The notes under the pieces: generated by a model | The model's database searches: none | Told to the model about the DNA's origin: nothing | What the model saw: the letters and a program-made list of their open reading frames with translations, nothing else | Assembly: GCA_039933105.1 (NCBI GenBank) | Contig: JBDTOT010000005.1 | Span: 69,219-133,218, forward strand | Direction: 5' to 3' | Length of the DNA stretch: 64,000 nt | Origin: FEN-1219 sp039933105 | GTDB taxonomy: Bacteria > Pseudomonadota > Gammaproteobacteria > Steroidobacterales > Rariloculaceae | Part shown: positions 8,835 through 16,519 of the stretch, piece by piece | Numbering within the stretch: position 1 is the first letter of the stretch | How the letters are laid out: the number at the start of each line of letters is the position of its first letter | Made by a program: the position numbers and the translations under genes

Positions 8835-8968
8835 GCGGGCTCCGGCGTAGGAACTGGCTGGCGACTGTACTACAGGCGGCGCCGTGCCTATGTCCGCGGG
8901 GCAGCGTCGCCCGAAGGTGGCCGTGCCTCGGTCCCACGCCTAGAATCGTCGTACGAGTGGGGAGCACT

Positions 8969-9694
8969 TTGGGCACGGGACGTTTCGTTCGACCGCTTTT
9001 GTTGTTGGCTGCGTGCGCGGTGGCACCGCGTGCGTTTGCGCAACAGGCTGCGCCGAACTTGAACGGCTACGTGACGCTGGCAACAGCCTACTGGAAACGC
9101 GGCCTGGCGCAGAGCGCAGGTCCGTCGGCGCAAGCGGGCATCGATTTCGAGCACCGGAATGGCTTCTACGCGGGTGGCTGGGTCGCGAACGTCGATTTCG
9201 CTCGCGAGTACAGCCAGGACGAGCCGCGTCGCCTCGAAGCCGACATCTACACGGGCTACCACAAGCGGCGGCAGCAATGGTCGTGGAACGTCGGCCTTGG
9301 TCACTACGTATATCCCGGCACGGCCGTGAACTACGACTACAACGAGATCAGCGCCACATTTGGAATTCGCGACCGGTTCTTCTACACGGCGGCGTATTCG
9401 GATGCGTACTACGGTCTCTGGCGTTCCTCGCTGAACCACGAAGCGTCATTCGCGTTCCCGCTTCGCGGCAACTTCGAGATTGGCGCGGCGATCGGCAAGT
9501 TCAAAGTCGCCGGCGGTGTGCTCGACATGACCTACTGGAACGTGGGCGCGTCGAAGCTGGTGCGGCGGTTGGCGATCGACGTGCGCTACTACGACGGCAA
9601 CTACCCGAGCGTCAGCTACTTCGGCGATCCCGACGCGAATCACCTCGTGCTCAGTCTTTCCTACGCCCTCGGCGGTCGACGGCCGAGAATCTAG
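8969..9694 (+). CDS. TorF family putative outer-membrane porin
   Basis: An exported beta-rich protein of 241 residues. I choose the TTG at 8969 because a GGGGAG ribosome site lies 4 nt upstream and a signal peptide (LLLLAACAVAPRAFA, then QQAAPN) starts right after it; the open frame runs further upstream without support. The mature part alternates aromatic and polar residues (NGYVTLATAYWKRGLAQS, YDYNEISATFGIRDRFFY) and ends in short strands (HLVLSLSYALGG), the pattern of the TorF/TIGR02001 family. Length and repeats suit a beta-barrel of about 10-12 strands. Its cargo is unknown. Confidence 0.75.
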   Translation: MGTGRFVRPLLLLAACAVAPRAFAQQAAPNLNGYVTLATAYWKRGLAQSAGPSAQAGIDFEHRNGFYAGGWVANVDFAREYSQDEPRRLEADIYTGYHKRRQQWSWNVGLGHYVYPGTAVNYDYNEISATFGIRDRFFYTAAYSDAYYGLWRSSLNHEASFAFPLRGNFEIGAAIGKFKVAGGVLDMTYWNVGASKLVRRLAIDVRYYDGNYPSVSYFGDPDANHLVLSLSYALGGRRPRI

Positions 9695-10972
9695 TTAGAA
9701 ATTGGCGTTGGCAGCAGTGCCAGTGCACGCGGCCGACACACCGACGCGAGTGAGTGCCCGGCACGCGTTGATCGACGCGCGGCCGATCGAATGCGTGGTG
9801 CTCGCCGTCAAAATCGCGGCGATGCGTTCCGCGTCGAGATCCGGCTCCCGCTCCATCAGCAGCGCCACTACACCCGTGGCGTGGGCCGCGGCGAACGAAT
9901 TGCCCGTGAGGAACGCATAGCGCGCACCCGGCGTCGTCGTGAGCACTTCGTCGCCCGGCGCACCCACGAAGTACGGCGAGTCCGAGCTCGCGGTTCCGAC
10001 CGAGGAGTGCGCTGCGAACACCTGCGCGTGCGAGGAGGGGAACGCGACTGCCGGCGCGGCGTGCTCCGGCTGCGCCGTGACGACGACGATACCGCGCGAG
10101 ATCACGACGTCGAGCAGCTTCGAGAGCAGCGGGTCCGCGGGCCCGGCGAGGCTCAGGTTGATGACGTTGGGCTTCAACGCGAGCGCGGTCTCGAGTGCGC
10201 GCGCCAGCGAGAAGCTCGAGCACTGTGCCGCGAGGCTGTCGTTGGCGACGGCCCAGCACGCGCGCAGCGCGGCGATGGTGACGTCGGGAGCGACGCCGAT
10301 GATGCCGCGCTTGTTGTTCACTGCCGAAGCGATGATGCCGGCCACGGCGGTGCCGTGAACCTCGCCGTCGCGCGCGAGCGGGTGCTCGCTCACGAGGTTG
10401 CGCGAGACCCGCACGCGGCCGCGCAAATCGGGGTGGTTCGCGTCGATGGCGGAGTCGATGATCGCGATCGATACGCCGCGCCCAGTGGCGAACTTGTGCG
10501 CTTCCTCGACGTCGAGCTCGGCTGCGGCCGACTGGAGCCCGAGAAACGGATCGTCGGAGCTCGCGCCTTGCGTCTCGAACACGTTCATCCGCTGCACGAT
10601 GTCGACGCGCGGGTCCGCCGCGATGGCCTTGATCACGGCGTCGACGTCGCGCTCGCTCGGCACGGCAAGCACTTCGCAATACACGCCGAGGGAGCGAATC
10701 TCCCAGCCGTCGACACGGTGCAGGCCGTGGTCGCGCGCGATCTGGCTCAGGGTGCGGTCGACCGTCGGCGCGGGGCCGTAGCGGCGCTGCAGGTAACGCG
10801 CATTCGGCGCGCCCGTAAGTCCCGCAGCGAGGTCTGTGGACTGGCGCACCGTCACGAGGATTTGCCGACTCGCGGTCGCGGCCGTGCTCGCGGTGGTCGG
10901 TGCCGCGTGCTGCGGCGTCGTCGCGCACGCTGCGAGCAAGACTGCCAGCGCCGCGGTGAGCGCGAGCCTCAT
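9695..10972 (-). CDS. S8 (subtilisin-like) peptidase lipoprotein
   Basis: A 425-residue serine protease with a lipoprotein signal (LLAAC, lipid Cys16). A propeptide/inhibitor-like region of about 130 residues follows, then the S8 catalytic domain. The triad is intact: Asp173 in AIIDSAID, His206 in HGTAVAGIIA and Ser359 in GNSFAAAHATG. It should be tethered to the membrane in the periplasm or outer leaflet. Its start overlaps the anti-sigma stop by 4 bp, making it the third gene of a sigma/anti-sigma/protease operon. It could be the output of the regulon or could process the anti-sigma factor; neither is shown. Confidence 0.9.
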   Translation of the reverse strand: MRLALTAALAVLLAACATTPQHAAPTTASTAATASRQILVTVRQSTDLAAGLTGAPNARYLQRRYGPAPTVDRTLSQIARDHGLHRVDGWEIRSLGVYCEVLAVPSERDVDAVIKAIAADPRVDIVQRMNVFETQGASSDDPFLGLQSAAAELDVEEAHKFATGRGVSIAIIDSAIDANHPDLRGRVRVSRNLVSEHPLARDGEVHGTAVAGIIASAVNNKRGIIGVAPDVTIAALRACWAVANDSLAAQCSSFSLARALETALALKPNVINLSLAGPADPLLSKLLDVVISRGIVVVTAQPEHAAPAVAFPSSHAQVFAAHSSVGTASSDSPYFVGAPGDEVLTTTPGARYAFLTGNSFAAAHATGVVALLMEREPDLDAERIAAILTASTTHSIGRASINACRALTRVGVSAACTGTAANANF

Positions 10973-11601
10973 CGCGTGCTCTCGCTGAACGCTCGACCGG
11001 CGAAGCGCACTCGCGGATCGCGCTCGAGCTGCTCGATCAGGGCAGTCACTTCCGGATCCTTCGCGCTGCCCCCGTGAATGCGCACGCCGTAGCGTCCGAG
11101 CTCGCTCGGCCCGCCGACGATCTCGCCGTCAACGGTCTTCAGCAGCGCCTGAATATCGGCGAGAGCGGTTTGCTGATTGAAGATGACGTCGATCTGCGCG
11201 CGCTGTTCAGCGGATTGTGTGCCGAGTGTTTTGTAGCCCAGTTGATTCGGGACGTTCGGCGCGAGCCACAGCAGTACGCCCAAGAATGCGACGCCCACGG
11301 AGGCCACTGCTGCAAATCGGAAGAACGGCGCATAGCCCGTATCGCGGCGTGCCGGTTGGGTCGCCGCTTCGCGATCGAGCTGGCGCTGCAGTCGGTCGAG
11401 GCCCCCTTCGGCGGAGAGGTGCAAGGTGGGTTGACTACGCACTGCTTGTCGCAGGCGCTCGAGATCCTTCAGCTCGCGGCGGCACACGATGCACGTACGA
11501 ACGTGCGACTCCGCGCGGTCGCGCTCGCCGGCCGCCAGGCTCCCGTTCGCCAACCAGGGCAGCAGCGCGTAGACGGTGTCGTGATTCAGCTCCGAAGTCA
11601 C
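10969..11601 (-). CDS. Anti-sigma factor with zinc-finger head
   Basis: A 210-residue single-pass membrane protein. I choose the GTG at 11601 because it overlaps the sigma-factor stop in a GTGA and is followed directly by the domain; the longer open frame reads through sigma sequence. The N-terminal cytoplasmic part carries the HVRTCIVC zinc motif (HxxxCxxC) of ZAS anti-sigma domains. One transmembrane helix (FAAVASVGVAFLGVLLWLA) follows near residue 100. The last 90 residues are periplasmic and resemble a small alpha/beta sensor domain. It should hold the upstream ECF sigma factor inactive until an envelope signal arrives. Confidence 0.82.
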   Translation of the reverse strand: MTSELNHDTVYALLPWLANGSLAAGERDRAESHVRTCIVCRRELKDLERLRQAVRSQPTLHLSAEGGLDRLQRQLDREAATQPARRDTGYAPFFRFAAVASVGVAFLGVLLWLAPNVPNQLGYKTLGTQSAEQRAQIDVIFNQQTALADIQALLKTVDGEIVGGPSELGRYGVRIHGGSAKDPEVTALIEQLERDPRVRFAGRAFSESTR

Positions 11602-12200
11602 AGCGTGTCCTTGCCGAGGGCGGGCAACAAATCCTTGAGCTTGGCGCGCGCATGAAACATGCGGGTCTTCACCGTGTTCACGGGGCACACCACGATTGCC
11701 GCGATCTCCTCGTAGGAGCATCCGTAGAAGTAGGTCAGCTCCACCACGGCTCGTTGCTCTGGCGACAGATGCCGCATGCCTTCCTCGAGTAAATCGCGTA
11801 AATCCGCGTCGTCGCTGTGTTCCGCGGCGGGCTCTGAACGTTCAATGAAGGCGTCGAAATCCACGCTCGCGAACCGGTCGGACCAGCGGCGATACGCTTC
11901 CAGGGATTTCAAGGCCTTACGGTAGCCAATGCCCATGAGCCAGGTCGACACGCTCGAGCGGTAGCCGAACGACTGGCTATTGCGCCAGACGACCATCATG
12001 ACGTCGTTCACACCTTCCTGGGCGAGGTCGAGGCGGCGGGTGACGCGGTACATGAAGCGCATCAGCGGATGGTAGTAGCGGGTATACAGCTCGCTTAGCG
12101 CCGCGCGGTCGCCCAAGCCAATGCGCTTGAGCAACGCGACGTCCGCCGCGTTGTCCGGGCGTGCGCTCACGCCCGATTGGCCCTGAACCCCTTCGTCCAT
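11598..12200 (-). CDS. ECF RNA polymerase sigma factor (module 1)
   Basis: A 200-residue ECF sigma factor. Region 2 spans about residues 25-95 (RAALSELYTRYYHPLMRFMYRV; LDLAQEGVNDVMMVVWRN). Region 4 lies at about 135-190 (HLSPEQRAVVELTYFYGCSYEEIAAIVVCPVNTVKTRMFHARAKL) with a clear helix-turn-helix. The sigma, anti-sigma and S8 protease genes overlap by 4 bp each, so they form one translation-coupled operon. An inverted repeat that includes a TGAACC-like element lies about 50 bp upstream and may be its own promoter. Confidence 0.93.
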   Translation of the reverse strand: MDEGVQGQSGVSARPDNAADVALLKRIGLGDRAALSELYTRYYHPLMRFMYRVTRRLDLAQEGVNDVMMVVWRNSQSFGYRSSVSTWLMGIGYRKALKSLEAYRRWSDRFASVDFDAFIERSEPAAEHSDDADLRDLLEEGMRHLSPEQRAVVELTYFYGCSYEEIAAIVVCPVNTVKTRMFHARAKLKDLLPALGKDTL

Positions 12201-12250
12201 TTCTTCTGCTACTCGAGCACTGCTGGCCGTTAGTCTACCCCCGTCCTCGT

Positions 12251-12275
12251 AAGGTTCATGCGGGGTAAAGAACCT
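12251..12275 (-). promoter_or_regulatory. Inverted repeat and possible ECF promoter before module 1
   Basis: AGGTTC (12252-12257) and GAACCT (12270-12275) form a perfect 6-bp inverted repeat with a 12-bp centre. On the minus strand one arm reads TGAACCTT, which resembles an ECF -35; GACTAA lies about 15 bp further on. It could be an autoregulatory ECF promoter or an operator. Evidence is by eye only. Confidence 0.3.
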
Positions 12276-12287
12276 GTGAGGGCGCCG

Positions 12288-12911
12288 TCAACGCCGCGTT
12301 CGATAGGCCACGATATGCGCGAAGTCCGCTGCCAATTGCTTGGGCGCATGGGGCGACGTGAACACGGCGGCGAGGTGCCCCGCGGGGTCGACGAGCGCGA
12401 TGTTCGACGAGTGGCTCACGAGATACGCGTCGTCGGGCTGGCCCTCGGGGATGAAAAACACACTGCCGGTCTGCTGGGTCAGCGACTTCAAGTCGTCCAG
12501 CGAGCCCGTGAGACCGTGGAAGCCGGCGTCGAAATAGGTGACGTATTCCCGCAGCCGCTCGGGTGTGTCGCGTGCCGGGTCCACGGACACGAGGTAGTAG
12601 TCGGTCGGCGTGTCGGGTAGCTGCTCGGCCAGCGCCTTCTTAAGGTTCGCGAGCTCCACGAGCGTCAGAGGGCATACGTCGGGGCAATACGTGTACCCGA
12701 AATACAGGAACGACCAGTGGCCTGCAAAATCGGCGGGACCAAACGCGCGACCCTGCTCGTCGACGAGCGCCACGGGCGGCAGCGCCCGCGGCGAAGGCAG
12801 GACGTAGCCGCCGATCTTTGGCACCGGTTCGGTCTGCCAGTATTGGCGTCCCACCACGCCGCCGATGAGGGCGGCGGTCGTCGCTGCGATGACGATGAGC
12901 CAGCGCCGCAT
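12288..12911 (-). CDS. SCO1/SenC family copper protein
   Basis: A 207-residue membrane-anchored thioredoxin-fold protein. The N-terminal hydrophobic helix (residues 4-22) anchors it to the inner membrane. The copper-binding CPDVCP motif (Cys76, Cys80) sits in the YFGYTYCPDVCPLTL context. The third ligand is probably the His in VSHSSNIALVDP. Sco proteins deliver copper to the CuA site of cytochrome oxidase or act as thiol reductases. It lies 28 bp downstream of a PCuAC chaperone gene, a common pairing for CuA assembly. ATG start. Confidence 0.93.
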   Translation of the reverse strand: MRRWLIVIAATTAALIGGVVGRQYWQTEPVPKIGGYVLPSPRALPPVALVDEQGRAFGPADFAGHWSFLYFGYTYCPDVCPLTLVELANLKKALAEQLPDTPTDYYLVSVDPARDTPERLREYVTYFDAGFHGLTGSLDDLKSLTQQTGSVFFIPEGQPDDAYLVSHSSNIALVDPAGHLAAVFTSPHAPKQLAADFAHIVAYRTRR

Positions 12912-12939
12912 GTGGGAAGCCGAAGGCGCGCTCGTGCCG

Positions 12940-13392
12940 TCAGTGATGGTGGTTCTCCGGCGGAACGCGGCCGTCGCGGACGGGCACGTCGATCGTGAGC
13001 TCGCCTGCCTTCTCGAAACGCAGCGTCACTTCGATAGTCGTGTCGGGCGCGAGCGGCACCGCGATGTCGACCAGCATCAGGTGCATCTGGCCCGGCGCGA
13101 ACTCGACGGTGCCGTGCGCAGGCACCTCGACGCTCTCGAGTTGTCGCATGTGCTGCATACCGTGTTCCTCGACCTCCGAGTGCAGCAGCACCTGCCGCGC
13201 GGCAGGGCTTACGGCGCCGAGCAGGCGGTCAGTGGCGCCGTCGTTGGTCACGGACAGATAGGCGGCCGCGGTCGTTACGCCGGGCGGTGTGGCCCGCGCC
13301 CAGGCGGCGGTGATCGTGATGGGCGATGCGGCCACGGCGAGCGTGGGCGCGAGCAGTAGCGCCGCCAGCAGGCGGAAGGGGGCGATGGTCAT
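12940..13392 (-). CDS. Periplasmic copper chaperone PCu(A)C
   Basis: A 150-residue exported protein. I take the ATG at 13392, which begins a typical signal peptide (FRLLAALLLAPTLAVA); the open frame upstream has no support. The PCuAC copper site HxnMx21-22HxM is visible: HSEVEEHGMQHM early, and MHLM after GQ. The C-terminus ends in PENHHH, a short His run that could add a metal ligand. It loads copper into Sco or cytochrome oxidase, matching the Sco1 gene just downstream. Divergent from the second ECF module. Confidence 0.9.
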   Translation of the reverse strand: MTIAPFRLLAALLLAPTLAVAASPITITAAWARATPPGVTTAAAYLSVTNDGATDRLLGAVSPAARQVLLHSEVEEHGMQHMRQLESVEVPAHGTVEFAPGQMHLMLVDIAVPLAPDTTIEVTLRFEKAGELTIDVPVRDGRVPPENHHH

Positions 13393-13465
13393 GCGGGGGA
13401 GTACCTCGATTCTCGGGCGATATCGTAACTCTGCTGGGCCGTGGGCGTCGCGGGCGTGCGGCGAT

Positions 13466-13495
13466 GGAACTTTTGCGGTGCGAGCCGCGAAAGTC
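13466..13495 (+). promoter_or_regulatory. ECF-type promoter-like sequence before module 2
   Basis: GGAACTTTT at 13466-13474 is a textbook ECF -35 element. GTC at 13493-13495 could be the -10 core, but the spacing of 22 bp between GGAAC and GTC is longer than usual. Position 40-50 bp before an ECF sigma start fits autoregulation. Confidence 0.38.
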
Positions 13496-13515
13496 CTGTG
13501 GAGGGCCACGCCACG

Positions 13516-13611
13516 ATGACCGATGCCTACAGCCAAGCCGAGGACCGCCACGACGCGACCCTGTTGCTCGCGATTGCCCGGGGCGACGAGCAGGCGTTCG
13601 TCGATCTCTAA
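13516..13611 (+). pseudogene. 5' portion of ECF sigma gene (module 2) ended by an in-frame TAA
   Basis: The ATG at 13516 has a GGAGGG ribosome site upstream and opens a typical ECF N-terminus that includes ARGDEQAFVDL. Codon 32 (13609-13611) is TAA, exactly where the family has the Tyr of the DLYxRR motif. The same frame then continues without a break through the rest of region 2 and region 4. A single C-to-A or T-to-A change of a Tyr codon explains it. It is either a true nonsense mutation or a sequencing error. Confidence 0.75.
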
Positions 13612-13629
13612 GCGCGGCGGCAGGCCGAC

Positions 13630-14130
13630 GTGTTCCGGTTTGCGTTTGCGATGGCGCGTTCGAAGAGCGTGGCTCAAGACGTCACGCAGGAAGTGTTCCT
13701 GAACGTGCTCGAGAACGCGTCGCGGTTCGATACCGCCAAGGGCTCGGCGCGGGGCTGGCTATTCGGCTGCGCACGTTACGTGATCCTCGACCGGCTGCGA
13801 CTCGAGCGTCGCTGGACCGACGCGGTGCCGGAGCTCGCCGTCGAGCACGCGGGAGATGCGACGTTGCTAGCGGAGCAGCGCGCGGGCCGACTGCACGCGG
13901 CGTTAGCGCGCCTGCCAATCGAATATCGCGAGGTGGTCGTGTTCTGCGATCTTCAGGAATGGACGTATGCGGCGACGGCGGCGGTGCTCGACTGCCCGAT
14001 CGGTACCGTGCGTTCGCGGCTGCATCGCGGCCGCGCGTTGCTGGCCACGCTGCTGGTCGAAGGCGAAGCGGCGGCACGCACCGCGCCGGCACCCGCCGAG
14101 TCCAGTGTGCTGCGGGAGGTGTGCTCATGA
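13630..14130 (+). CDS. ECF RNA polymerase sigma factor (module 2), N-terminally cut
   Basis: The open part of an ECF sigma factor, 166 residues from a GTG at 13630. It lies in the same frame as an ATG at 13516, with an in-frame TAA between them. What remains covers most of region 2 (SVAQDVTQEVFLNVLENASRF, GWLFGCARYVILDRLRLERR) and all of region 4 (LPIEYREVVVFCDLQEWTYAATAAVLDCPIGTVRSRLHRGRALL). The missing part is region 2.1, which contacts core polymerase, so a product started at 13630 would probably be impaired. No ribosome site precedes 13630. The downstream anti-sigma overlaps by 4 bp (ATGA). Confidence 0.8.
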   Translation: MFRFAFAMARSKSVAQDVTQEVFLNVLENASRFDTAKGSARGWLFGCARYVILDRLRLERRWTDAVPELAVEHAGDATLLAEQRAGRLHAALARLPIEYREVVVFCDLQEWTYAATAAVLDCPIGTVRSRLHRGRALLATLLVEGEAAARTAPAPAESSVLREVCS

Positions 14131-14639
14131 ACTCGATCAACAAGGAACCTCACGAGGTGGATCTCGCTCCGCTGCGCGCGGCGCTGGAAGCTATGCCGGC
14201 GCCTCCGGTCGACGATGCTGCGCTGCGCCGCATGTTCCGCGAGCAACGCCACGCGCACGTGGAAAGCGAGCGCGCGGCCGCGCGCACGCGCAAGTACTGG
14301 GCGCTAGCAGCTGCGGTGTCGAGCGTGGCGGTTGGCGGCCTCGTAGCGCTCGTGCTCATGACGGAGCGGCGTGCCGCCGAACCGCCGGTGCCCACGTTGG
14401 GCGTCGCGCCAGCGACGGTCGCCGCGTTTCAACCGTTGGGGTACTCGTCGGAGGTCGTGGCGGGGGCGGCGTACAGCGTGGTGCGCGTGCGTATTCCTCT
14501 GTCGTCGCTCGCGCTGATGCCGGATGCCGCAGCCGATGGCATGATCGAAGCCGATCTGCTGGTCGGCGAGGACGGGCTCGCGCGCGGAATCCGTTTCAAC
14601 GGCCCCGGCGCGCTGCTCGTGTCGAAGACGTCGCAATAG
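14127..14639 (+). CDS. Putative anti-sigma factor (module 2)
   Basis: A 170-residue single-pass membrane protein, with a GGGAGGT ribosome site before the ATG. The N-terminal 50 residues are charged and cytoplasmic. One transmembrane helix follows at about 53-74 (YWALAAAVSSVAVGGLVALVLM). A periplasmic domain of about 95 residues holds the segments RVRIPLSSLALMPDA and IEADLLVGEDGLARGIRF. I see no zinc-finger motif. Position, topology and the 4-bp overlap with the sigma gene support the anti-sigma call. The domain order resembles small regulators that sit beside ECF genes in gammaproteobacteria and acidobacteria. Confidence 0.65.
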   Translation: MNSINKEPHEVDLAPLRAALEAMPAPPVDDAALRRMFREQRHAHVESERAAARTRKYWALAAAVSSVAVGGLVALVLMTERRAAEPPVPTLGVAPATVAAFQPLGYSSEVVAGAAYSVVRVRIPLSSLALMPDAAADGMIEADLLVGEDGLARGIRFNGPGALLVSKTSQ

Positions 14640-14652
14640 TTAGGAGAGTCCG

Positions 14653-15660
14653 ATGACCAGGTTCTCGTTGCTAGTGGTTGCGATTGCCGGCGCTTGCGGT
14701 GGCAGCTCCGGCGTGTTCGCCCAGGGGGCGGTGGCCGAACGTGAGCCGCCGCAGGACACCTTGTTCTTCGTCGCGAACGCGGCGCCCGTGGTGGCGTTCG
14801 GTGGGCCGTTCCAGGTGATCGGGTTCGGCGGTGACGTGCCGGGCGCTCCCGTACCGGGCAAGCCGTACTCCGCGGACTCGATTAGCGAGTCGACACAGGT
14901 GCTCGCCGACGGCAACCGCATCACGGCGCGCAACGAGGCGCGGTTCATGCGCGATTCGAAGGGCAGAACGCGCCGCGAGCAAACACTGCGCGGCTTCGGC
15001 CCCGCATCCGCGGCGCGCGAGCCGGTTACGATGATCACGATCAACGATCCGGTCGCCGAGGTCAGCTACTTTCTCGATACTGCCGCGCGCACCGCGCAGC
15101 CTTCGCGTCCCCTGAAGCTTGCGACAGGGGTCGCCGGGACGTTTACCGCGGCCGTGCCGCCGCCACCGCCCGGCGCCGGGGGTGTACCCCGACCAGCGGC
15201 GGTTTTCACGACGAGCCTGGGCCCGGCTCCGCCCCCGGGCATGGTGGGCTTCGAAATTCAGAGCAGTAGCGGACCGGCCGGCGTTCCTCTGGCGCCGCTC
15301 GGCCCGAGCCCCACGTCATTCGCGATGACGACCGAGGATCTCGGCGAGCAGGTGCTCGAAGGTGTGCTCGCGCGCGGCACGCGACGTACCCAGACGATTC
15401 CCGCCGGCACGTTCGGCAACGAGCGACCGATCCAGATTCTGGTGGAGCAGTGGTTCGCGCCCGATCTCGAGGCCGTCGTGTCGAGCCGCAACTACGATCC
15501 GCGGATGGGTGAGACGACGTACCGGCTCGTGCATGTTGCGCGCGGCGAGCAGGCACCGGATCTGTTCGCCGTTCCGCAGGGCTACACACTGCTACCCGAG
15601 GCGCGGCCGGAATTCGGCACGTTCAGAGGCGGGCCGGGCGTACGCGTGGAACGCGACTAG
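14653..15660 (+). CDS. Uncharacterised secreted protein of the ECF module
   Basis: A 335-residue exported protein I cannot assign to a named family. The signal peptide is short (LLVVAIAGACGGSSGVFA). After it comes a glycine-rich stretch (FGGPFQVIGFGGDVPGAPVP), then a conserved-looking block with SISESTQVLADGNRI and ARFMRDSKGRTRREQTL. A Pro/Gly-rich linker (residues about 165-205) leads into a C-terminal beta domain. The block ETTYRLVHVARGEQAPDLFAVPQGY is typical of proteins encoded beside ECF/anti-sigma pairs. It starts 13 bp after the anti-sigma gene and is probably the operon's effector. Its stop shares a CTAG palindrome with the convergent gene. Confidence 0.55.
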   Translation: MTRFSLLVVAIAGACGGSSGVFAQGAVAEREPPQDTLFFVANAAPVVAFGGPFQVIGFGGDVPGAPVPGKPYSADSISESTQVLADGNRITARNEARFMRDSKGRTRREQTLRGFGPASAAREPVTMITINDPVAEVSYFLDTAARTAQPSRPLKLATGVAGTFTAAVPPPPPGAGGVPRPAAVFTTSLGPAPPPGMVGFEIQSSSGPAGVPLAPLGPSPTSFAMTTEDLGEQVLEGVLARGTRRTQTIPAGTFGNERPIQILVEQWFAPDLEAVVSSRNYDPRMGETTYRLVHVARGEQAPDLFAVPQGYTLLPEARPEFGTFRGGPGVRVERD

Positions 15661-16349
15661 CTGCCCGTGGTGTGCGTCGGGCAAGGTTTGCCCGGCTTGA
15701 TGGTCATGAACCGGTCGACGACGAGCACTTCACCGCTCGAGACATGCGCGAGGTGCGCTTCGACCGTCGTCAGCGCGACCTTGCCGCGCGGGTTCATCAC
15801 GCGCTGCTGCCGCTTGAGCTCCTTGTACGCGCCAGCCTCGGCCACGCGCAGCGGCAAGCCCGTGACGCACTCCGTGAAAGTCACGACGCCGTCCTTCGTC
15901 GCCGTGCTCTCGCCGTCGAGCTTCAAACGATCCTTGAACGCAGGGTCCGACGGGTCGCGAGCGAGCACGTGCTCGACGGGCGATGCGACGCGCAGCCGCA
16001 ACCGGTCGGTGTCGAGCACGGCAAGTCGCCGCTCGGGCCCTGGACCACTCAGCACGACTTCTGCCGCGCGTTCGTCCCACGCCCAGTGACCTAGCGCATA
16101 CGTCATCTCGGTGCTGACGGCGCCGTCACCGCCCGTGAACGATTGACGGAAAAAGAAACGCTGGTCGCCGCGCAGCCACAGCGTGGCGCCGATGCTGGTG
16201 CAGTTGCTGCAGGGGAATTGGCCCGCGTAAACGCCCGCGAGCGTGGCGGGTGCCGGTGTGGTCGCGACGGCGTCGTCGCCGTGGTCGCGGCTGCAGCCCG
16301 CGATCGCGACGCCGAGCAGCGCTAGCGCGGTCAACGACCGAAGGTTCAT
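15657..16349 (-). CDS. NlpE-like lipoprotein
   Basis: A 230-residue lipoprotein. I choose the ATG at 16349: a GAGG ribosome site lies just upstream, and the lipobox (GVAIAGC) falls at the right distance; a second in-frame ATG lies 12 bp upstream. The N-terminal domain matches NlpE: YAGQFPCSNCTSIGATLWL carries the CxxC of this family, followed by a lipocalin-like beta sheet. E. coli NlpE senses copper and surface contact through Cpx. Here it stands near the Sco/PCuAC copper genes, which fits a metal or envelope-stress role. The C-terminal part (MNPRGKVALTTVEAHLAHVSSGEVLVVDRF) is a second small domain. Confidence 0.75.
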   Translation of the reverse strand: MNLRSLTALALLGVAIAGCSRDHGDDAVATTPAPATLAGVYAGQFPCSNCTSIGATLWLRGDQRFFFRQSFTGGDGAVSTEMTYALGHWAWDERAAEVVLSGPGPERRLAVLDTDRLRLRVASPVEHVLARDPSDPAFKDRLKLDGESTATKDGVVTFTECVTGLPLRVAEAGAYKELKRQQRVMNPRGKVALTTVEAHLAHVSSGEVLVVDRFMTIKPGKPCPTHTTGS

Positions 16350-16519
16350 CGTAAGCCTCATGCGCGCGTGCCGCGCGAACGCACTAATTTCGCATTCTCG
16401 CGTGTTCAGCGGGAGTGAGTGGTTCACGCTGGTTTTGTGCGCAAGCGCACGCTTGCGCACCATTCTGGACCCCCGGCCGGGCGTCCTTTAGAGTTCGCCG
16501 GCTTTTGGGAGGACGCCCG

